Under the pieces are notes generated by a model that was not told the DNA's origin, did no database searches, and was given only the letters and a program-made list of their open reading frames with translations. DNA of 64,000 nt from Leucocoprinus leucothites (lineage: Eukaryota > Basidiomycota > Agaricomycetes > Agaricales > Agaricaceae). The stretch is taken from assembly GCA_013368445.1 (NCBI GenBank), contig JAACJO010000001.1, positions 2,666,001 through 2,730,000 of the forward strand, read 5' to 3'. The translations under genes were made by a program, and so were the position numbers. Shown one piece after another: positions 1 through 9,544 of this stretch; the first letter of the stretch is position 1; each line of letters opens with the position of its first letter.

Positions 1-1227
1 AAAGGTGGTCCAGCCACGGCTAGCCCACTGTTCACCCATGGAAATGCGTGCACTCCCATGCACGCTCATCTCGAATTCATAGATGGCACAGGCAAGATAG
101 CTAGCACATGTCTTGGCATAGTCCTTTTTTGTTTTTTTTTTTTAAATCAATGAATTTATATAGCGGTGCTCGATCACAGTCCGCTTTCAACTAAATATTA
201 CAAACAGACAGTACACTACAGCAAGCTGGGGTACACAAAGTGGTCAAAGACTGCTTAAGACAGAGACTATACACAATTAGTCCAGCAACATAGAAAAGAC
301 TCCATAGAGGCTATTGAACAAGGTGTTATACACAGAGATCGGACTCAAACAAAAAGAAAAGAGATGAAATGCAAGAATATAGTTCACCTTCATTTGGTTT
401 AGCGGGCACAGGAGCTTGAGGCGGTGGTGGATACATGTCACGATTAGTGAAGGCAAAAGCAGCCGGGTTCTTTTTCAAGAACTCGACAAGGAACTCGTAC
501 TGAGGGAAAGCGCATTGCACCCATTGAGTGCAGAAGAGATAGAGGGGACAGTAACACAGGATATGATGTCGTGTTTCCAGGCGGTGGCCACAATGACAGG
601 ACTTGTACTCCAGGGGGAAGAACCTCTTGCGATAAGCTCCAATAGGAGCATGATTGAGGATGGCACAGGTCATGCATGCGCATAGTGATAGCAACTCATT
701 GGCTAAGAGAAGCCAGGTGCCCCCTTTGACGTAAGTGGGGATAAGGAATTTGCAGTTCTTTTTGGAGAGAAGGAAACCACTGCTACGGTACTTCTTCTTC
801 CAGAATGTGGACTCCCAGGATTTCTGGCAGTTGTTGGTGGCTTTGCGTCACAAGAAGTCAAGAGTAGCACCTAAATGAGGAGGGGCGTGTATGTGTGTGG
901 TGGTAACATCATTATGGACTTTGAGGTGGGGCTTCCAGTGCCATTTGGAAGGAATGTCCCAGAAATTGATAGAGCGAGAAGGTTTGGCTGCAAGCCAATC
1001 TGATAAAAGTTGGCAGACTTGGATGGAGTGTGATTGACTCAAGTGGATAGAGGGATTGACCACCAGCTTGGCTGCTGGGAGACAGTTGGTAATGAGGATG
1101 ATGTGATTGCACTGGAGGGAAATGGCCTTGGCAATGCCAATGCAAATGGAATAAAGCTTGGTGTCAGTAGATGACGCCCGACTGCTAGCCTGTTTTGCAT
1201 GGGACACTTGTCATCTGCTGTGATATA

Positions 1228-1434
1228 CACAAAAAACTGTCCCAATGTTTTCGCATTTTGGACATATTTGCTAATACCAGGGCAGATATATGGCCTAGCA
1301 TCCTGAAAATATTCACACAGGTACCTTGACATATTGGGAGCATATATTCCCATGATCACATGACCTTGTCCATCAATGAATTAGTAATGAATTATTAAAC
1401 ATATCTACTCATTGGGACAGTTTTTTGACCCCCT
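1228..1434 (+). repeat. Tc1-1 left terminal inverted repeat
   Basis: Pairs with 2601-2814. The outer edge has caaaaaactgtcccaatg. The inner edge (about 1410-1430) has the same 18-mer in the opposite orientation, so each arm is bounded by inverted copies of the likely transposase-binding core. Confidence 0.85.
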
Positions 1435-1568
1435 GTCAGCCTCCCAGTATCTATCTTGTAACATGCCAGGGGAGCATCAGGGCAGGTGTGGGAGTAGTAA
1501 ACAAGATCATGTGACCTTGGTTGACATGTTGAGATGGCTACAACTGTCTTTCTTCCTGCCACTACATC

Positions 1569-2588
1569 ATGAAAGCTATCTCCTCTACCTAATACTCCCA
1601 AGTCACTTCTCTTCTCAAAGATGGCTATTCCTTGTGCCATATTGAACATAAAACTAGTCTAGGCAAGTCTACTGTTGGGAGGATCAATAAAGAAGTTGAT
1701 GGGGACAAGGAAAACAACAAGGGAGGACGTCCTTCCAAGCTTTCTCCTCATGATAAAAAAGCAATAATTCACCAAATAACCTCTGGAAAGCTAGATAATG
1801 CTGTCCAGGCTACAAATTTCATTAACTCTACTCTGTCTGACCCTGTCACACCCCAAACTGTCAGAAATACCCTTCAGGATAATGGATTTTGCTCTGTAAC
1901 CAAGATCAAATGACCTCTACTCAAAAAGCAACATTGTGAGGAATGCCTTGACTCTGCACATGAACATAGGAATTGGACAGTGGAGGACTGGAAGAGGGTG
2001 TTGTGGACAGATGAAACAAAGATCAACAGGATTGGGTCAGATGGAAAGGTGTATACCTGGAAGGAGAGGGGGGAACCACTGTCAGATAGGACCACTCTCC
2101 CTACTGTCAAACATGGAGGAGGTGGTAACATGATGGTGTGGGGGTGTATGGGGTGGAATGGGGTAGGAAAGCTGATTGAGGTTCAAGGGAATATGGATGC
2201 AGTGAAATACTGCGAGATTTTGGACAATGGGGTGGTGGAAAGCTTTGAAAAGTTGGAGATGGAGGAGGAGGAGAGGATATTCCAGCAGGATAATGACCCA
2301 AAACACACCTCAAAACTGGGACAACAATGGTTTGTGGACAACAACATTCAAGTTCTATCATGCCCTGCACAATCCCCTGACCTAAATCCCATTGAACACC
2401 TCTGGACCTACCTGAAGGACCAGCTGAAGGCATATGAAAGACCACCTAAGGGAGTATTTGAATTGTGGGAGAGGCTAGTAGAGGAGTGGAATAAGATTCC
2501 AGCAGAAAGGTGCCAAAGGCTGATAGAAACCATGCCCAGAAGGATTGAGGCAGTTGTCAGGGCAAGAGGAGGTCATACAAAGTATTGA
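1569..2588 (+). pseudogene. Tc1 family transposase (DD34E), two in-frame stops
   Basis: A single reading frame of 339 codons, the usual Tc1 length, starting ATG at 1569 as in the better copy Tc1-2. The N-terminal helix-turn-helix (LLKDGYSLCHIEHKTSLGKS) and a GRPSKLS basic stretch would bind the terminal repeats. The catalytic triad is visible: Asp148 in VLWTDE, Asp241 in FQQDND and Glu276 in NPIEHLW, with 34 residues between the last two. Codon 8 is TAA (1590-1592), where Tc1-2 has CAA. Codon 115 is TGA (1911-1913), where CGA is expected (KIK-R-PLL). Unless read through, no active protein is made. Confidence 0.92.
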
Positions 2589-2600
2589 GTAGGTAGATAA

Positions 2601-2814
2601 CAGAGGGTCAAAAAACTGTCCCAATGAGTAGATATTTTCGATAATTCATTAATAATTCATTGATGGACAAGGTCATGTGATCATGGGAATATATGCTCCC
2701 AATATGTCAAGGTACCTGTGTGAATATTTTCAGGATGCTAGGCCATATATCTGCCCTGGTATTAGCAAATATGTCCAAAATGCGAAAACATTGGGACAGT
2801 TTTTTGAGCCACTG
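2601..2814 (-). repeat. Tc1-1 right terminal inverted repeat
   Basis: Inverted copy of 1228-1434, ending gagccactg at the TA target. It keeps the complete outer tip that the left repeat lost. Confidence 0.85.
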
Positions 2815-4069
2815 TATATGTGCTGCCGAGACTGCCTGAAGGGAACCTACAAGTGGAACAGAAGCATCAGTGACAACCAAAATACAATTACGATTGGAAG
2901 AGGAAGAGGAGAAAACAGAATCAAGAGTCAATACATGTTTATACATCTCATGTTTGTCCGAACGATTACAAGGATGAAAGTGAATGGAATCAGAAAAGAT
3001 GTCCATGAGACGAGACCCAGGCTTAGACTCAGGAGCAAATGGAGAGAAGGAATCAGAAAAATGAGAAAGAGAACTATCTACATCAATAAGAGGGCCTTTG
3101 ATTTTAGCTTTTTTGGCCGGATTGAGAAGTCGAAGCGATTGGGGATGAGGGGGAGCATTAAGAGAGAAATGGTCAGATAGGAGGGAATGTAACGCATGAT
3201 TAGAAGGTAAAGTAGAAACTCAGTACGATGAATGAATAGCTAATTTATGAAGATGGAGGTGGATTGGGATAAGTCCAGCAATACTTTCAGCGCCGCCAGA
3301 AGGGGACATGCAGAAGGTGCCTGTGATCCAAAGAGCTGCGTGTCTCTGCATAGATGATAGGGACTTGAGAAGCGCCTTGTTACAAGCGCCCTCAAAGTAC
3401 CAAAGTCAGTATCCATACGTAGCCACTGGGATGACACATGTCCTATAGAGAAGTTGTTTCTGGAGAGGGAGAAGACCTTGGGTAGAATTACCTAGCATGC
3501 CCATAGCTTTCACTGTGGATAATGCTTTGGTAGAATAGTATCGGACATATTCTTGAAATGAAAGTCGACGATCAAAGTAAAAGCCAAGGTATTGCCAGAA
3601 GTGTTTTGGGTAGAGAAGGGGACCGCCTATGTCAGATAGGTCAAGAGGGGGGTTTAAGTCGTTGTGACGTCGGGAGAAATGGAAGACCTCAGATTTGTCA
3701 TGTTCAACAACTAGTCCAAGGTCGGTACAGATGGAGTTAATGATGGAATAAGCTGCTTTGAGGGAAGAAATAGTGTCAGTGTAGTTCTTCGCTTGGGATA
3801 TACAAAGCCCATCGTCAACAAATGATAGAAGAGAAGAGGGAATGGATTGTAGTTGAGCGCATTGGTCAAATATGAACATAAGAGGCACCAAGTATAGAGC
3901 CAAGAGAATAGGTGAAAGAGCAGATCCTTGCCCTACACCAACATCTGCGTCGAGGGCATCAGACAAGAATGTGTTCCACATGAATTGTGTGGATCGGCCT
4001 ATGAGGTAATGTGAAAAGACATTAATGATTTCTGGGGCAAACCCTTGCCATCATAGCTTGGCATAGTCC

Positions 4070-4388
4070 TCGTCGAGGAGGGCATTGTCAGGGAGCTCTC
4101 ACATGAAGCATGAGAACTTCTTGAGGCTGTTGAAAGCCCGCTTGGCCACGGCATCATCTCCAGGTACAGTCCGGTGGAGGACGATGGGGTGGATGGCGCA
4201 ATCGGGGGAGGAGTGGGGACTGGGTAGTACGTGGTACCACCAGCAATGAGAGGGGCCTTGGGACCAAAGGTCACCGGAGGCTGAGTAGTAGGTGCCAGTA
4301 ATGGAACATCAGCAGGCACCGAGGGAAGGAGTGAGGGTGACTGAATGTCAGCCCTCATGGAAGCAGCCAGAGCCTTGAAATCCGCCAT
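4070..4388 (-). pseudogene. Element D ORF1 (gag-like), middle fragment
   Basis: Reads MADFKALAASMRADIQSPSL and then a proline-rich stretch with GGTTYYPV, matching the FTAGGTTFYPV motif of families B and C. The ATG here is internal. The N-terminus is at 23327-23475 (minus) and begins like the B protein (GRCKSKA), but its expected ATG reads ATA. The reading continues into 1-111 (minus) with a segment resembling B's CLAKAAFVIVDELEL. The zinc-knuckle region is off the window. It is broken by two insertions and the lost start, so a pseudogene. Relation to family B/C ORF1 is clear by motif; whether D ever had an ORF2 cannot be seen. Confidence 0.6.
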
Positions 4389-4393
4389 CGTGC

Positions 4394-4695
4394 TGTCAGA
4401 TGTGCTCTGGACAGTCTACAAGTATTTGTGATTGATTTGTTGATGTGTGAAGTTAGAGTTGATGCAGAGGTTGCTTAGTCAGTTGTAGATCACCTGACTG
4501 GATGTTCAACTCTCCTGTGGACGCTTTCTTGACTCTCAGTCATTTACAGTTGTCCACAGGTGAGTACAAGTCTCTATCTTGTTAATAAAGTCATTTACAG
4601 TTGTCCACAGATTCCTGTGTGAGTTGTGAGCTCCCTGGGCAATTTCTCTGGTTTCTAGGACCTCCCACACGTCCCCTGTGCGTCACCTTCTAACA
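4394..4695 (+). repeat. Copia-1 5' LTR
   Basis: TGTCAGATG...CTTCTAACA, 302 bp. It contains two direct copies of agtcatttacagttgtccac about 50 bp apart. The first ends in CAG-GTGAGT, a consensus 5' splice donor. Confidence 0.95.
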
Positions 4696-4708
4696 GGTTA
4701 TGGGCCCC
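4696..4708 (+). promoter_or_regulatory. Copia-1 primer binding site, half-tRNA iMet type
   Basis: GGTTATGGGCCCC directly follows the LTR. Its first 12 bases are complementary to the anticodon region GGGCCCAUAACC of initiator tRNA-Met, so minus-strand priming is expected from an internally cleaved tRNA, as known for Drosophila copia. The match implies C at tRNA position 33. Confidence 0.7.
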
Positions 4709-5099
4709 GGCCTCTAGAAGCCTCAGACAACGACTTTTGCCTCATTTCATCCTCAACTGTCTTCCTCTTCTCCTATCCGCCGTTTTCGCCTTTTCTCCTT
4801 TGTTTTCGCGTCGCTCCAGTCGCCTCCGCGCACACCCGTCGATCTCGCGTGTCTCCACGACTTCACCAAGTTTCGCTGCGTTCCGGCCATTTCTCATTCC
4901 ACTATCCCACTTCCATTCCTAATCACTCTATTCTAATCCTAATATTCCTCTGCTCCTCCCATACCAACTGTTGCCCCGTTCTGCTCCGAACTTTGCCAGT
5001 CCGTCGATCCCACCATTTGGCACATATACCCCTCGTTACACGACCACCAACCCTTTCCTCGTTGCCCTACACCGCATTTCAGCTTCCTAGTCCGCCCAG
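4709..5099 (+). other. Copia-1 untranslated leader
   Basis: Pyrimidine-rich 391 bp between PBS and gag ATG, with no conserved coding signal. The longer ORFs crossing it have no family resemblance. It probably holds the packaging signal, which cannot be located by eye. Confidence 0.5.
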
Positions 5100-5930
5100 A
5101 TGTCTTCCTCTGGCCCCAACTTTGACAAGCTCAATGCCACCAACTACTCTACCTGGGCAGGCGAGATGCAGGCATGGCTCCAGGCCTCTGGCCTGTGAAG
5201 ACTGGTCAAGGGTGAACTCCTAAAGCCTGAGATCCCTTCCCCCACTACCCAAGCCACCTTTGACTCTAGGGAGGCCTGGAATGCGAAGGCTGACAAGGCT
5301 GCTGGCTGGCTATATCTCATGGTGGAACCGGACCAGAGGGTTCACTTCACTGATAGGGATGATCCTGTCAAGATGTGGACAGATTTGCGAGCTGTGCACC
5401 TCCAGAGGCGTCCTGGCACTTGTTTTAATGCCTATGATGACCTCTTCAACATCAGGAAGGCTGAGGACGAGTCCCTGCAGTCCCTCATCAACAGGGTGGA
5501 GGAGAGCATGAAGCAAATCCAAAATCTTCGCCCTGATGACTTTGACCTCAAAGGCCTGGATGAGGAGCTCGCTTCTATGGCTCTAATCCGAGCCCTGCCC
5601 ACTGAGGAGTACTCCTCTTTCATTTCCTCTCTCCTCCTCAAGGACAAACTTGACAAGGCTGCTGTGCATCAGGCCTTTGTCACTGAGGACACCCAACGTC
5701 GCAGGAGGGCTATAGACCTTCCCTCTTCCTCCTCTGCGCTTTCTGCCGCCTCCAGAGGCCTCAAAACGGCGAAATCGACCGATCCATGTGGCTGGTGTCA
5801 CAAAACCGGTCATACAGAGGCCAAATGCTGGAGAAAGGACAAGGATTGCCTCAAAGCTCAAGAGGACACTCAGACCACTCCCCCCCAGTCCAAACGACGT
5901 GGAAACCGTGCCAACAAGGCCCAGGAGGAC
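5100..5930 (+). pseudogene. Copia-1 gag region
   Basis: Starts MSSSGPNFDKLNATNYSTWA, the typical copia gag/UBN2 opening with a conserved NYxxW element. Codon 33 is TGA (5196-5198), where the context ASGL-x-RLVKG suggests a lost CGA. The frame then stays open through the capsid-like helical part. The zinc knuckle CGWCHKTGHTEAKC (C-x2-C-x4-H-x4-C) lies near 5790-5830 and a basic tail follows. B1 interrupts the frame at 5931 with TSD ggcccaggaggac; the gag/pro frame resumes at 10751. Confidence 0.88.
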
Positions 5931-7202
5931 CATCCCTCCTTGTCCTCTTACCACCACCATTGAAAGTTGGTGTTTGTTCTGAGGCATTCTTACATCGTCT
6001 ATCTACAGTAATATGGGTAGGCGCAAGTCTAAAGCTACTGCTAACCAGTTTGCTGCATTCGAATCCGAGTCCGCCGTCTCTGACAATGAGCTCAACATCA
6101 CCGAGATGGCCGAAGACGACCACCTCGACCCCTATGACAACCCACTCAATGTGCGTGGGTTCTTCGGTCCCCCCCAGGCTGACATTCCATCACCTGGCCC
6201 CTCTCAACCGACCGCTGACGTTCCGTCGCCGTCGGTTACTCCTCCAGTGGCTGACGTTCTGTTGCCACTCAAACCCTTCACAGCCAGTGGAACCACCTTC
6301 TACCCTGTCGATGCTCCCCCTGTCGTGCCCGAATCAGTGACCTCCTCCAAGGGAAAGAAGAAGGAGCTCACCCTGAAGTGCGCTCTCTCAAGTCTCCGGA
6401 CGTTCCTCAAGTGGTTAGAGGACTGTGCCAAATCCCACTCCTCCATTGCTGAGGAGGATGCTTCTGCAGCCGTCACCTGCCTTGCCAAGGCGGCCTTTGT
6501 CATCGTCGACGAGTTGGAACTTGACGGCACCCCCCTCTCTTCGCACTCGCTCAGCTCTCACGGGCTGATCGATTTTGGGGATCAGCGGGTCCACGTGACA
6601 TCAACATGGGTTCCCCCAAGGCGCCCACTGTGCCCCCCCCGGATTGTCGGCCCGCCCCGGCCTGTCCCTCCCTACCGCCCAAGCCGGCGCCTGCAAAGGC
6701 CCGCGCTAGTGGCAAAGCGCCCACTCAAGCGCCCCCCGCTCCTAAGGTTAGGTCTGATGGCCAGGCCCGGCGAGTGCCCATCCCTCCCTCGGCGGCTAAG
6801 AAGTCGTTCACTGAGGTAGCCCGCACCCCGGCGTCTGCGGCAGCGCTCATCAAGCTAGCCCAGTCCCACCCCACTCTCGAGCCTGATCGCATCGCTGCGA
6901 TGCATCAGGCTGCCCTCGCTGATGCGCCTTCTGCAAAGAAGCCCCGCATGACCACGTCGGGCCCGACCCAACGCCAACTCTTCCTCGATTTCACTGGCAG
7001 CTCCAGTGATATCACCTACCTCCACCACAAGGCCATGCGCCTTCTCAACGATTCCCTCACTTGCACGAAGAGCTCACTTCACGTCGAAAACATCGCTTGG
7101 GCATACGTGTTAGATTATGACCAGCTTCAGCCTCACCCCCTTTGTCTAAATGGGGATAGTTGTAGTCACATGACCATACTGCGCACAGACCATGTAGCTA
7201 GG

Positions 7203-7209
7203 TATATAA
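7203..7209 (+). promoter_or_regulatory. Probable TATA box of LTR-2
   Basis: TATATAAGG context in the middle of the LTR, at the place expected for a U3 promoter, followed within about 50 bp by a pyrimidine-rich stretch. Confidence 0.5.
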
Positions 7210-7290
7210 GGAGGGCCTCAGCCTCCCAATCAATTATCTTCTTCCCCACTTTTGTGTGTGTGTCAGTGTCAGTATCTGAGCTTTCCTCTA

Positions 7291-7321
<31 letters not shown>

Positions 7322-7636
7322 GATCAAGTGCGACCCCAGAGGGGTTGCCAATTTATAACGCGGTGCACGATAGCAGTCCGCACCTGACTATCTACTACAG
7401 GGAACCGATACCGCTACCGACTACACAAGAGTAAACAACCGGGAATATATATAATAGTCCTGTCCGAGACAATACACGAATCGACAGCAGAAGGGGGCTA
7501 GGCATGTAACACAATACAAAGAAGTGAGACATATACTGATATCACTGCATCTGATGGCAGGCCTTGTGGTTGGTGGGAGCCCACCCGGCGACTGGCGATG
7601 GGTGGGGGATGATGCGTTGATACTAAGGAGCTCCCC
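7322..7636 (-). other. B2 3' untranslated region with conserved tail
   Basis: Noncoding 3' region. Just before the A-tail, read on the minus strand, it has the short palindrome gacccc/ggggtc (here with one mismatch in the stem region) and the core GGACTGCTATCGTGCACC followed by TATAAATTGG. Families A, C, E and F end in versions of the same core. It is the likely recognition site for the reverse transcriptase. Confidence 0.65.
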
Positions 7637-9544
7637 CTAGGCCCGGGGCCGACCAGCAGAACCAGAATGACTTTGCAGCCAATCCCGATCAAACCGGTGG
7701 CGCCAAAATGCGCACTTGCGGTCAGTAGCAGCATGTTCCTTGCCGCAATTGACGCACTTGATATGGGGACAGGGTTCCCCGGCAGGTGTGGGCTGAATGG
7801 GGGGGTTGGCCTTCGGCGATCCCTTACAGCAGGAGGAGGTAGTGTGGTGATTCTCGGACCAATGTGGCCCACCACATTGTGAACACCTGAGCGCACGGTT
7901 GCGACAGGTGGTGGTAGTGTGGCCCCAATGCCAGCATCGTTGACACTGGGGGGTCCCGGGGTGAGTGCGCGCGGCCTTGATCATAGACTGTACGCCGTCG
8001 AAGTTGAGGTATTTACCGACCAGGTGCTTGGCGTTAGCGCCGGACTGAGAATCCCAAAGGTCGACCCAAACGGTGGCGGTGTCGGCTTTGGCGGAGTTGC
8101 ACATGATGCGCACAGAGGATACATTAGCGAATGTCTCCTTGAAGGGAGACAGACGCATACGGTCGGTGACATGTTGCAGAGTGGTGCGTATGCCACTCAT
8201 GTAGTAAGGGACGTCCAGGATCTTGAGGTAAGACCTGGACCTGGGGCGCTTGGTCTTCAGCTCAAACGGGGCAGTGAAGGCTGAAGAGAGGGAGGCTTCG
8301 ATCACCAATGCATCAGCATCAGTGGCGACGGAGTTGGTGTACAACGATATAGTGTCGTACGCCCGAGCAATGTTCTCGACGCGAAGCGAACTCTTCGCGC
8401 AAGTGAGGGAGTCGTTGAGAAGGCGCATGGCCTTGTGGTGGAGGTAGGTGATGTCACTGGGACTGCCAGTGAAATTGAGGAAGAGTTGGCGTCGGGTGGG
8501 GCCCGATGTGGTCATGCGGGGCTTCTTTGCAGAAGGCGCATCAGCGAGGGCGGCCTGATGCATCGCGGCGACGTGATCAGGCTCGAGAGTGGGGTGGGAC
8601 TGGGCTAGCTTAATAAGCGCTGCCGCAGATGCCGGGGTGCGGGCTACCTCAGCGAACGACTTCTTAGCCGCCGAGGGAGGGATGGGCGCTCGCCGGGCTT
8701 GGCCATCAGACCTAACCTTAGGAGCAGGGGGCGCTTGAACGGGCGCTTTGCCACTAGCGCGGGCCTTCGCAGGCGCCGGCTTGGGCGGTAGGGAGGGACG
8801 GGCCGGGGCGGGCCGATGATCCGGGGGGGGTAAGGTGGGCGCCTTTGGGGAACCCATGTTGATGTCACGTGGACCTGCTGAGTCAGCAGATCCATGGGTC
8901 GCCTCATGGACAACGCGCGTTGCTTTAGGGCCGGTCTCGGGCAGCCCACACTTGCGCCCGAGGTTGTACATTACATCCCTGAAATCAATCAGCCCACGAG
9001 AGCTGAGCGAGTGCGAGGAGAGGGGGGTGCCGTCGAGTTCCAGCTCGTCGACGATGACAAAGGCTGCCTTAGCCAGGCAGGTGACGGCCACGGAAGCATC
9101 CTCCTCTGCGATGGAGGAGTGGGATTCGGCACAATCCTCAAACCACTTGAGGAATGTCTGGAGGCTGGAGAGAGCACGCTTTGGGGTGAGCTCCTTCTTC
9201 TTTCCCTTGGAGGAGGTCACTGATTCAGGCACGGCAGGGGGAGCGTCGACAGGGTAGAAGGTGGTTCCACCGGCTGTGAAGGGTTTGAGTGGCGACAGAA
9301 CGTCAGCCACTGGGGGAGCAATCGACGGCGATGAAATGTCAGCGGTCGGTTGGGAGGGGCCAGGCGACGAAACGTCAGCCTGGGGGGGACCGAAGAACCC
9401 ACGCACGTTGAGTGGGTTGTCGTAGGGGTCGAGGTGGTTGTCTTCGGCCATCTCGGCGATGTTGAGCTCGTCGTCAGAGATGGCGGACTCGGATTCGAAT
9501 GCGGCAAACTGGTTTGTACTAGCTTTAGACTTGCGCCTACCCAT
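7637..9544 (-). CDS. B2 ORF1: intact gag-like nucleic-acid-binding protein, 635 aa
   Basis: Uninterrupted from ATG 9544 to the stop at 7637-7639. It has a basic start (MGRRKSKA), a conserved LDPYDNPLNVRGFFGPPQ block near residues 35-55, a GGTTFYPV motif, and a proline/alanine-rich linker (about 235-300). A conserved central region follows with TYLHHKAMRLLNDSL and RPRSRSYLKILDVPY. Three zinc knuckles lie near the end: CQRCWHWGHTTTTC (534-547), C-x2-C-x3-H-x4-H (554-573) and CVNCGKEHAATDRKC (597-611). No enzymatic domain is seen. By analogy with LINE ORF1/gag it should coat element RNA. It is the only long intact element gene in the window and keeps many CpG sites, consistent with recent insertion. 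Confidence 0.93.
   Translation of the reverse strand: MGRRKSKASTNQFAAFESESAISDDELNIAEMAEDNHLDPYDNPLNVRGFFGPPQADVSSPGPSQPTADISSPSIAPPVADVLSPLKPFTAGGTTFYPVDAPPAVPESVTSSKGKKKELTPKRALSSLQTFLKWFEDCAESHSSIAEEDASVAVTCLAKAAFVIVDELELDGTPLSSHSLSSRGLIDFRDVMYNLGRKCGLPETGPKATRVVHEATHGSADSAGPRDINMGSPKAPTLPPPDHRPAPARPSLPPKPAPAKARASGKAPVQAPPAPKVRSDGQARRAPIPPSAAKKSFAEVARTPASAAALIKLAQSHPTLEPDHVAAMHQAALADAPSAKKPRMTTSGPTRRQLFLNFTGSPSDITYLHHKAMRLLNDSLTCAKSSLRVENIARAYDTISLYTNSVATDADALVIEASLSSAFTAPFELKTKRPRSRSYLKILDVPYYMSGIRTTLQHVTDRMRLSPFKETFANVSSVRIMCNSAKADTATVWVDLWDSQSGANAKHLVGKYLNFDGVQSMIKAARTHPGTPQCQRCWHWGHTTTTCRNRALRCSQCGGPHWSENHHTTSSCCKGSPKANPPIQPTPAGEPCPHIKCVNCGKEHAATDRKCAFWRHRFDRDWLQSHSGSAGRPRA

Larger units (their letters stand above)
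1228..2814 (+). mobile_element. Tc1/mariner element Tc1-1
   Basis: A 1587-bp DNA transposon flanked by TA (1226-1227 and 2815-2816). Long terminal inverted repeats of about 207-214 bp lie at 1228-1434 and 2601-2814. The left tip has lost six bases (cac-aaaaaactg versus cagtggctcaaaaaactg in the right tip and in Tc1-2), so the left end is damaged. It carries one transposase pseudogene. It is inserted in the RNase H region of LINE A1. Confidence 0.93.
125..4056 (-). mobile_element. LINE A1, 5'-truncated copy interrupted by Tc1-1
   Basis: Minus-strand family A element. Its A-tail appears as T-runs at 125-143, followed by the 3' signature (cagtccgc...). It is truncated inside the RT domain at 4056. 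The 13-bp target duplication cttggcatagtcc lies at 112-124 and 4057-4069. Tc1-1 splits it at 1228-2814; joining 1227 to 2817 restores the family sequence around gatata-tatgtgc. Confidence 0.88.
326..4056 (-). pseudogene. LINE A1 ORF2 fragment: RT, RNase H and C-terminal zinc finger
   Basis: Encodes the C-terminal part of the family A polyprotein. The RT palm is visible as GVGQGSALSPIL and SFVDDG near 3770-3930. RNase H residues follow on the two sides of Tc1-1 (VVTDASVPL in 2840-2870; ITNCLPAAK near 1090, Asp replaced by Asn). The C-terminal CHCGHRLETRHHILCYC finger lies near 550-600. The reading ends FESDLCV-stop at 326, as in A2. Several frame breaks are present. At the 5' end it keeps IGRSTQF with an intact CGA codon where A2 has TGA. 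Confidence 0.8.

Noticed and set aside
2677..3180. 167-aa plus-strand ORF
   Set aside because: It spans the Tc1 terminal repeat and antisense LINE sequence, a shadow reading.
4678..5223. 181-aa ORF in the copia leader
   Set aside because: It crosses the LTR end, PBS and gag start in another frame, and its Ser/Pro composition comes from the pyrimidine-rich leader.
7294..7321. Poly(T) runs as terminators or low-complexity noise
   Set aside because: They are A-tails of minus-strand retrotransposons, each next to a target duplication and a 3' signature.
6606..7358. Separate 250-aa gene
   Set aside because: It is the frame-shifted middle of B1 ORF1, running into LTR-2 and the B2 T-run.
8835..9257. 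Plus-strand ORFs opposite B2 ORF1
   Set aside because: Antisense shadows of a conserved coding region; only the minus-strand reading has the family motifs.
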